From Bacteriovoracaceae bacterium (GTDB lineage: Bacteria; Bdellovibrionota; Bacteriovoracia; Bacteriovoracales; Bacteriovoracaceae), in assembly GCA_947448495.1 (NCBI GenBank), contig CANFNX010000013.1, positions 1-34,616 on the forward strand: a stretch of 34,616 bases of DNA. Direction: 5' to 3'. The notes below the pieces were generated by a model. That model was not told the DNA's origin and ran no database searches. It saw only the letters and a list, made by a program, of their open reading frames with translations. Both the position numbers and the translations under genes were made by a program. Below, one piece after another: positions 28,533 through 34,616 of this stretch; positions within the stretch are counted from its first letter, which is position 1; the number at the start of each line of letters is the position of its first letter.

Positions 28533-29875
28533 TGAGAACACCTGAACATCTGATTCAAAAATACAATACTCAGGGACCTCGCTATACAAGTTATCCTCCT
28601 CTCCCCTTTTGGCGGGCCACTCCAGTTGAAGCTGAATGGTTTAAACATGTGATCAAAGGTTATGATCACGATCTGGGTGTCGATCTCTACGTCCATGTGC
28701 CTTATTGCGAAAGTCTCTGCTACTATTGTGGATGCAACAGAATCATCACAAAAAACCACGATGTTGAATCGGAGTATGTTGAAATGATTCTGAAAGAGTG
28801 GGCCATTTATAAACAAAATCTCGGCTTCGTGCCCGTTGTGGGCTCACTTCATTTTGGTGGTGGAACCCCAACATTCCTAAGTCCAGAACATTTAGATCGA
28901 CTCATCATGAATCTCACATCTGAGCGTTCGGAGCCATTTATCGGTTCAATTGAAGTCGACCCCCGAACTTGCAAAAAAGAACATATACAAGTTTTAGTCA
29001 AAAATAGAATGAAGAGGGTCTCTCTTGGTATCCAGGATTTTGATCCCGCAGTTCAACAAGCAATTCATCGTGATCAGTCTCCAGAGATGGTAAGAGACCT
29101 CGTTAAGCTCATGAGACAAGAAGGGATCGAATCCATTAATTTTGATTTGATTTATGGTCTGCCGAAGCAAACAGTTGATACCATTAAAAGCACCATCGCC
29201 CTCGTCAATGACATGAGACCAGATCTCATTGCCTTTTACTCCTATGCTCATCTTCCAGAAAGAATAAAAAATCAACGCCTGATCAAAAACCAGGATTTAC
29301 CAGGCCCGACCTTAAAGCGTGAGCTCTATGAATCCGGCAGAGAACTTTTGACGAAAGAGGGCTATAGGGATGTCGGCATGGATCACTTTGCACGGCCAGC
29401 AAGTTATCTTTATCAGGCCATGGAGTCAAAAAATCTTCACCGAAACTTTATGGGGTACGTTGATAAAAAATCGCAAGTCCTGATTGGCCTTGGCCCAAGT
29501 TCTATTTCAGATTCTTCCTATAGCTTTATTCAAAACTCAAAGGAACTTAAAGATTATCAAGCATCCATTTGTTCTGGGCGTTTAGCGATTGAAAAGGGTC
29601 ACTCCCACAATCAGTTGGATCTGATCGTTCAGAATATTATCCAAGATCTGATGTGCCAGCATGAAGTCAGCTTAGCTCATGTCAAAGATCTCCCTCTCTG
29701 GGATCAAATCGAAAAAGAGCTTCGCTCCTTCGAAGAAGATGGACTTTTGGTCTTTCAAGATAGCTTGGTACAGATTCAAGAAATCGGTAAGGGCTTTACC
29801 AGGAATATCGCCATGGTCTTCGATTTTTATCTAAGGGATCAACAGAACAATAAGATGTTCTCACAGACTATTTAG
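28529..29875 (+). CDS. hemN: Oxygen-independent coproporphyrinogen III oxidase HemN
   Basis: GPRYTSYPPLPFW, DLYVHVPYCESLCYYCGCNRIITKN, LHFGGGTPTFLS, SLGIQDFDPAVQQAIHRDQ, NFDLIYGLPKQ. Confidence 0.93.
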   Translation: MMRTPEHLIQKYNTQGPRYTSYPPLPFWRATPVEAEWFKHVIKGYDHDLGVDLYVHVPYCESLCYYCGCNRIITKNHDVESEYVEMILKEWAIYKQNLGFVPVVGSLHFGGGTPTFLSPEHLDRLIMNLTSERSEPFIGSIEVDPRTCKKEHIQVLVKNRMKRVSLGIQDFDPAVQQAIHRDQSPEMVRDLVKLMRQEGIESINFDLIYGLPKQTVDTIKSTIALVNDMRPDLIAFYSYAHLPERIKNQRLIKNQDLPGPTLKRELYESGRELLTKEGYRDVGMDHFARPASYLYQAMESKNLHRNFMGYVDKKSQVLIGLGPSSISDSSYSFIQNSKELKDYQASICSGRLAIEKGHSHNQLDLIVQNIIQDLMCQHEVSLAHVKDLPLWDQIEKELRSFEEDGLLVFQDSLVQIQEIGKGFTRNIAMVFDFYLRDQQNNKMFSQTI

Positions 29876-29937
29876 GCCGGAAGATTTCCGACCAAGCCAC
29901 TCAGTAGACAAGGACAAGAAGATCACCATAACCTATC

Positions 29938-30810
29938 ATGATGAATATTTTTCTTTTTCTTTTTGTTCTTATTTCCTCTTCTTTTTCAAATGATTTCACC
30001 TTTAACCAGGAATCCGGTAAGGCGATCCCGAAGCACATTGGAGAGCTGAAACTCTTCCGAGGACAAGTCTTTAAACAGAATAGCAACGGTCTAACGCCCA
30101 TTGAATTAGGTTCAAAAATTTACAAAAAAGACAACATTGTAACGGAGGAAAAATCCTTCGCCAAAATTCTGATGGTTGACGATAGCGTGTTTAATATAGG
30201 ACCAAAATCAAATGTTAAGTTTGAAGAATTTGATTATAAGGACAAGACAGATCGTAAAATGATTTTCACCCTCATCGCTGGAAAGCTTCGTGGCCTGATA
30301 AAAAATAAGGCCAAAGAAGGAGATCTCATTATTAAAACCCAAATTGTCACGATGGGTGTGCGAGGGACTGAATTTCTGGTGAATCACCAAAACTTAAAAG
30401 CCATGCAAATTTCGGAGTTTGGTCTTCTAGAAGGCAGTGTTCAATTAACGAATAAGAAGAATGAGCAGTATGATTTAAAAAAACCAGAAAGAATGATCTT
30501 TGTGGAAGACAATACAACCTCTGAAGCCATACAAGAAAAGAACATCCTCTCTGATCTGGAGCTTTTAGATCTCAAAAAAGATGAAGAATTTATGGCGTAT
30601 TTTTCGCCTGAGAAATTAGACCCCTCTTCCGCTCTGATGCCTTATTTTTCTAAAACTCAGAGCTCATCAAATGAGACCACCACCGGCACCACTTTGTCCG
30701 CTCCAGAGAACGGCCCTCGTGAAGACTGGAGAAGTAATCTTAAAAAGCTCAATGAAAAATTGAGAGAAAACCACAAAAAAATACACACCAAAGACGCCAA
30801 GGGAAACTAA
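29938..30810 (+). CDS. FecR domain-containing secreted protein
   Basis: Signal peptide; FAKILMVDDSVFNIGPKSNVKFEEF ... KLRGLI ... VTMGVRGTEFLV FecR-type pattern. No adjacent sigma factor. Confidence 0.82.
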   Translation: MMNIFLFLFVLISSSFSNDFTFNQESGKAIPKHIGELKLFRGQVFKQNSNGLTPIELGSKIYKKDNIVTEEKSFAKILMVDDSVFNIGPKSNVKFEEFDYKDKTDRKMIFTLIAGKLRGLIKNKAKEGDLIIKTQIVTMGVRGTEFLVNHQNLKAMQISEFGLLEGSVQLTNKKNEQYDLKKPERMIFVEDNTTSEAIQEKNILSDLELLDLKKDEEFMAYFSPEKLDPSSALMPYFSKTQSSSNETTTGTTLSAPENGPREDWRSNLKKLNEKLRENHKKIHTKDAKGN

Positions 30811-30892
30811 ATCACTAATAGTACGTTACGGCTTCTATCGTCTATCGTTTTTACCTATTGGCAACTGATCTCAGTGATATTAGAAAGGCGCC

Positions 30893-31786
30893 ATGAAAAA
30901 ATACTTCTATATCCTTTGCTTAACCTTTGTTAATGTCACTTTTGCCGCTGACTTTCATTGCACTCCTCTGCAAGAAATCCACTGGAAGGAACTGGCCCCT
31001 GGTGTACTTTGGACAAAGTACGACGTCAGCTTCAATCCCTATAATAAAGATCTTCATGAGTGGGAATTAAAGCAAACAAGATCCGTCACTGTTAGGGCGT
31101 TTAAAATTGATTTCACTAAAAATAAGCTTTTATTTCACTCGGCGAAAACTGATCTTGAGTGTCTTCCAAACCAAGATCGCTACATCTCTAAACTGATTGC
31201 TGACAGTAATGCACCAGTCATTGGCGCCATCAATTCGAGTTTCTTCATTATGCCGAATGGACATATTCAAGGTCTTGCGATTGATGAAAATAAGGTTTGG
31301 TCAAAAGATCTGACTGAGCAAACCATAAGCTCTTCTGGTGTTTTCAGCATCGAAAATGGAAAACCGAATCTTGAAACAAGAGAAGATTTCATGCATCGTT
31401 TTGGGAGCATTATTTCAGATGGAGACGCTTCGAAATTTAGTTTTGCTGTTCAGGCCTATCCAAAGTTACTCATACAGAATGAATTGCAGATAACCGACTC
31501 CGTGCTTAACTCTAGAAGACCTCGGACGTCGATCGGAGTCGCGGAAAATCCGGATGAGATCATCCTTGTGACCATAGATGCTCGCGGAGAAACAGATAGC
31601 ACGGGTATGACTCTCTTTGAGTACGCTCATTTCGTTAATGAATCCCAATGTGGCGTAGGTCAAAAGACAGTGCTTAACCTAGATGGCGGTGGCTCTTCCT
31701 CATTTGCCATTCCCTCACTTAATATCTTTGAGCAAGCTGATCATTGCCGGCATTTAGGCAATATTTTGACGATTCAATCTCGCTAA
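30893..31786 (+). CDS. Phosphodiester glycosidase (NAGPA) family secreted protein
   Basis: Signal peptide; GAINSSFFIMPNGHIQGLAI, RRPRTSIGVAENPDEIILVTIDAR, TVLNLDGGGSSSFAI. Confidence 0.88.
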   Translation: MKKYFYILCLTFVNVTFAADFHCTPLQEIHWKELAPGVLWTKYDVSFNPYNKDLHEWELKQTRSVTVRAFKIDFTKNKLLFHSAKTDLECLPNQDRYISKLIADSNAPVIGAINSSFFIMPNGHIQGLAIDENKVWSKDLTEQTISSSGVFSIENGKPNLETREDFMHRFGSIISDGDASKFSFAVQAYPKLLIQNELQITDSVLNSRRPRTSIGVAENPDEIILVTIDARGETDSTGMTLFEYAHFVNESQCGVGQKTVLNLDGGGSSSFAIPSLNIFEQADHCRHLGNILTIQSR

Positions 31787-32395
31787 TTCGTATTTCCTGA
31801 CAAGAAAGAAAAAGCCTCCAAATAAGCTGCCCCCCAAGTGGGCACCGAAACCAATGGGTGCAAGACTTCCATTGATCTGAGCGATCAGCCCCCAAACATC
31901 CATCACGACAAACATTAAAATACCGACGAATGCTGGCAGCGGAATCAGGCCCAAAAGATAAACAGGTCGCCAGGGAAATGAGAGTGCAAAGTAAATTAGA
32001 ACTCCGGAAATCGCTCCGGATGCTCCTAAAGCGTTAAGACCTGACTGACCCATCAGGAAGTGAGAAATCAGACAGTGAGACATTGACCCCACGATACCAC
32101 TCATCAAGTACAAGAGAAGAAAGGATCGGCTCCCGATATTTTTTTCGACCTCTACCCCAAACCCATAAAGGAAATACATATTAATAAGAAGATGAAAAAA
32201 TAATTGGTGGGAAAAAACAGAAGTGATGAGTGTCCACCATCTTCCTTCAGCTAAGGCCTCCCAGCTCGCTAAAAAATGCCGAGGCATCAGAAGGGGATCC
32301 ATCATAAACAACAGGTACCAAAGGATGAAAACGACCACGTTGAGTTTTATCATCTTGATGACTATACCTGCAGTGGCAAAAGCTTCATCCTTCAT
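31754..32395 (-). CDS. Rhomboid family intramembrane serine protease
   Basis: FFHLLINMYFLYGFG, GASGAISG (catalytic Ser), FGAHLGG (catalytic His), TM helices. Start uncertain; ATG 32395 overlaps the OsmC stop. Confidence 0.88.
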   Translation of the reverse strand: MKDEAFATAGIVIKMIKLNVVVFILWYLLFMMDPLLMPRHFLASWEALAEGRWWTLITSVFSHQLFFHLLINMYFLYGFGVEVEKNIGSRSFLLLYLMSGIVGSMSHCLISHFLMGQSGLNALGASGAISGVLIYFALSFPWRPVYLLGLIPLPAFVGILMFVVMDVWGLIAQINGSLAPIGFGAHLGGSLFGGFFFLVRKYELARLNRQNIA

Positions 32396-32861
32396 AAGCA
32401 GTTTGATGATATGTAGAATCCGTTGGAAAATGCGCGACACCCATTTTAATTTCATCGCCGTTAATGACTATTCGCCAAGTGATGGGAAGGATTTTGGAAA
32501 ACATGGCACTTAATCCGGAATAAACCGTTTGCGAAAGCTCAATGGCGCGACTGACTTGAGTCACATCCAAATCCCCTTGGAATTTGAATATAAGGTCTAT
32601 CGCAGAAAATTCGATGGGATGATGAAGTGAGTGAGATTGGACAGAAATAACCACCTCAAATCTTTCAACCAATTGCTTTTCTCTTTTCAACAGACCTATA
32701 ACATCCATTCCTGCGCAACCAGCTATCCCTAAGGCGACCAGTTCCTTAGGCCCAGGGCCGTAAGAACTTCCCAAAGGTAGTGTTGCATCCATAGGAACGA
32801 TGTATCCATCGACACACCCATCAAAGGCCATACCTTTCTTCCAGATAATTTTTGCTTCCAT
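32385..32861 (-). CDS. OsmC/Ohr family protein
   Basis: GPGPKELVALGIAGCAGMDVIGLLKREKQLVERFEVVISVQ ... LSQTVYSGLSAMFSK: OsmC pattern, with the first conserved Cys in AGCAGMD and no obvious second Cys (SAMF). Confidence 0.85.
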   Translation of the reverse strand: MEAKIIWKKGMAFDGCVDGYIVPMDATLPLGSSYGPGPKELVALGIAGCAGMDVIGLLKREKQLVERFEVVISVQSHSLHHPIEFSAIDLIFKFQGDLDVTQVSRAIELSQTVYSGLSAMFSKILPITWRIVINGDEIKMGVAHFPTDSTYHQTAYEG

Positions 32862-33020
32862 TCCTCCTTCCCTCCTTGGCCTCTGTAGCTTAGATCAAAG
32901 TGAGGATGAAGACACATAAAGTTTTCATTAAGGAATAGCCAACTATATCAGAAATATAAAATTATTTTTTCTTCAAGTTGATGAATGAATAGAGAAAAAT
33001 TAATTTCAACTTCATTAAAG

Positions 33021-33037
33021 AATGGCCTTTCGCCATT
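33021..33037 (+). promoter_or_regulatory. 5'UTR hairpin of the second Hsp20 gene
   Basis: AATGGC-CTTTC-GCCATT perfect 6-bp stem, just before the AAGGAG SD. Confidence 0.4.
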
Positions 33038-33057
33038 ACTTCAACAAGGAGCGTATT

Positions 33058-33579
33058 ATGTTTGGTAACAAGAGCCTCGCGCCGTCGAAAAGAAATGAAC
33101 GTTCTCTCACTCCATGGTTCTCTTCCCTTAGTCCACTCACCTCCATCCGAGATGAAATTTTAGATGTCTTCGATAATTTTAACTTTGGCCTGACGCCGAC
33201 TCTAAAATCTGAATTTCTCCCTAATATTGAAATTAAAGATCGTGGCAATTCCTACATTGTCTCGGCTGAAATTCCAGGGATGAGTGAAAAAGATATGAAT
33301 GTGAACATCAGAGAGAATATTCTCATTCTCGAGGGTGAAAAAAAAGAAGAGCGAAAAGAAGAACGCAAAGGTCTTTATCACTCGGAGATGAGTTATGGAA
33401 GTTTTTATCGAACAATTCCTTTATCAGATGAAGTTGATCCTGATAAAGTCACGGCGACCTATCATCATGGTATTTTAAAAGTGACGATTGAAAAACGACC
33501 AGAGGCCCAAAGAAAATCTAAAAAAATCCCTATTGCTGTTGAGGCACCAACGGAAGAGAAACTCGACACCAAACACTAA
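33058..33579 (+). CDS. Small heat shock protein, Hsp20/alpha-crystallin family (second copy)
   Basis: NSYIVSAEIPGMSEKDMNVNIRENILILEGEKKEE ... TATYHHGILKVTIEKR; ATG 33058 preceded by AAGGAG. Confidence 0.92.
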   Translation: MFGNKSLAPSKRNERSLTPWFSSLSPLTSIRDEILDVFDNFNFGLTPTLKSEFLPNIEIKDRGNSYIVSAEIPGMSEKDMNVNIRENILILEGEKKEERKEERKGLYHSEMSYGSFYRTIPLSDEVDPDKVTATYHHGILKVTIEKRPEAQRKSKKIPIAVEAPTEEKLDTKH

Positions 33580-33583
33580 TAGC

Positions 33584-33604
33584 GTGGGGGGCGATGGCCC
33601 CCAC
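33584..33604 (+). terminator. Strong GC hairpin just after hsp20 stop, no U-tract
   Basis: GTGGGGG ... CCCCCAC 7-bp stem immediately downstream of the stop at 33579. Confidence 0.5.
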
Positions 33605-33704
33605 ACTATCATCTAACATCATGAAGGTCGTAAATTTGAACCTAGAGGGATAGAACTCAGATTGTCTTAGTCACCCATTTTTTTAAAGAAAACTTAATAT
33701 TTCT

Positions 33705-33718
33705 ATGACCAAAGTCAT
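33705..33718. promoter_or_regulatory. Palindrome ATGAC-CAAA-GTCAT upstream of the B12-binding protein
   Basis: Perfect 5-bp arms with 4-nt spacer, about 95 nt upstream of ATG 33814. Confidence 0.4.
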
Positions 33719-33813
33719 GAATCAAAGGACTCCATCGAAATTTTTAAATATATTTCAAACTTCATTAAACTCTATCCGAGATTCAGTCGAAAAAGCTTCA
33801 TCAGGAGATTCTC

Positions 33814-34608
33814 ATGTTTCGATGGTGCAATGTTTGTCAAACGTTTATCGGTCAGATAGAGCCTCTTGAAGATTTTTCTCTGACTCACGGTATTTGCCAA
33901 GAATGCAAAGACAAAGTGATGAAGAGTCATTTTGAATATGAAGATACGCTTCAACCGATAAAAGATTTTTTTGCGAAAGTTCAAAAGCTTTCCTTCGCTG
34001 GCGAGACTATAAACAAACGAAAATTTTTGAAAGAGGCGAAAAGCCTTAATATTAAAGCTTCTGATCTACTCGCTGGCATTCTCCAACCCCTCCTTTATGA
34101 AATTGGACGGCTCTATAGTTTGGATCAAATGGACATCATCACTGAGCATAAATTTTCTCAATTTGTCACAGAACTCATCACAGATATCCGCTCCGAATTT
34201 CTTGATCAATCTTCTTATCCTGAAAATGCACGGGTGGATGTCATTTTAAGCTGCGCCAATGGTAATAACCATGCTTTTGGAGTGACCTTTCTTGAGCTAT
34301 GCCTCAGAGAGGCCGGGGTTTCTGTCGAGGCTATTTATCCCGGAGTTCCTGCCGATCAACTGGCCGATTATGTCCAGTTTATGAACCCCAAAGTCCTGGG
34401 AGTTTCTATGTCCATGAGAGAGCAGCTCCCGGAGATTAAGTACGTTGCTAAACTTTTAAGCGGCCAGGAAACTACAAATCCTTATTTTTTGGTGGGTGGT
34501 TTTGGAGTCACAAAGGAAATGCCGGCTATCGACGGAGTTCACTTTTTTAACGGGAACATCCGAGAACTGGTTGGCTTCATCAAAAAGAAAACGCTCAAGG
34601 CCGCCTAA
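33814..34608 (+). CDS. Zinc-ribbon plus cobalamin (B12)-binding domain protein, CarH-like sensor region
   Basis: N-terminal CNVC...CQEC; B12 cap-like helical region LYEIGRLYSLDQMDIITEH (Y-x9-EH, cf. W-x9-EH) and NNHAFG (cf. DxHxxG), NPKVLGVSMSM, YFLVGGFGV. SD AGGAG. Confidence 0.85.
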   Translation: MFRWCNVCQTFIGQIEPLEDFSLTHGICQECKDKVMKSHFEYEDTLQPIKDFFAKVQKLSFAGETINKRKFLKEAKSLNIKASDLLAGILQPLLYEIGRLYSLDQMDIITEHKFSQFVTELITDIRSEFLDQSSYPENARVDVILSCANGNNHAFGVTFLELCLREAGVSVEAIYPGVPADQLADYVQFMNPKVLGVSMSMREQLPEIKYVAKLLSGQETTNPYFLVGGFGVTKEMPAIDGVHFFNGNIRELVGFIKKKTLKAA

Positions 34609-34616
34609 ACTCAAAA

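Noticed and set aside
32862-33057. FNR-like half site TTGATGAAT/GAAT and GCTTAGATCAAAG near the OsmC/Hsp20 divergent promoter
   Set aside because: Only one half matches; no convincing dyad.
1-34616. CRISPR arrays, tRNA/rRNA genes, transposons, prophage
   Set aside because: Looked for direct repeats with spacers, clover-leaf-like segments, transposase or integrase motifs; none seen by eye.

Overview
AT-rich, gene-dense chromosomal window. The gene content (secreted peptidase, lipoproteins, FecR, TorF-type porin, Hsp20/Usp) would suit a Bdellovibrionota/Bacteriovorax-like Gram-negative bacterium, but taxonomy is inference. I recognise about 28 real genes: partial rlmF (runs off the left edge, absent from the ORF track), a DUF475 membrane protein, an FTP/gluzincin-type secreted metallopeptidase, Cry-DASH, rlmN, a class V aminotransferase, a large lipoprotein, and a minus-strand stress operon (Hsp20, tandem Usp, phosphoribosyltransferase, alpha/beta hydrolase, membrane protein). 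These are followed by a secreted caspase-fold-like protein with a coupled small secreted partner, a fatty-acid-hydroxylase-type protein, a TorF-like porin, a 2819-aa cyclic beta-1,2-glucan synthase (NdvB/ChvB-like), an SDR, an AlkB-type hydroxylase, an 8-Cys zinc-finger protein, a stand-alone SWIB protein, a cytochrome c lipoprotein, hemN, a FecR protein, a phosphodiester glycosidase, a rhomboid protease, OsmC, a second Hsp20, and a zinc-ribbon/B12-binding protein. The most interesting leads are the putative caspase-like His/Cys protein with its hairpin-controlled partner, the zinc-ribbon B12 protein with degenerate CarH motifs, CRP/FNR-type palindromes at the Hsp20 operon and hemN, a uORF coupled to hemN, and repeated 3'-overlap of convergent genes. 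No tRNA, rRNA, CRISPR array or IS element was recognised. All family calls are by eye; no searches were run.
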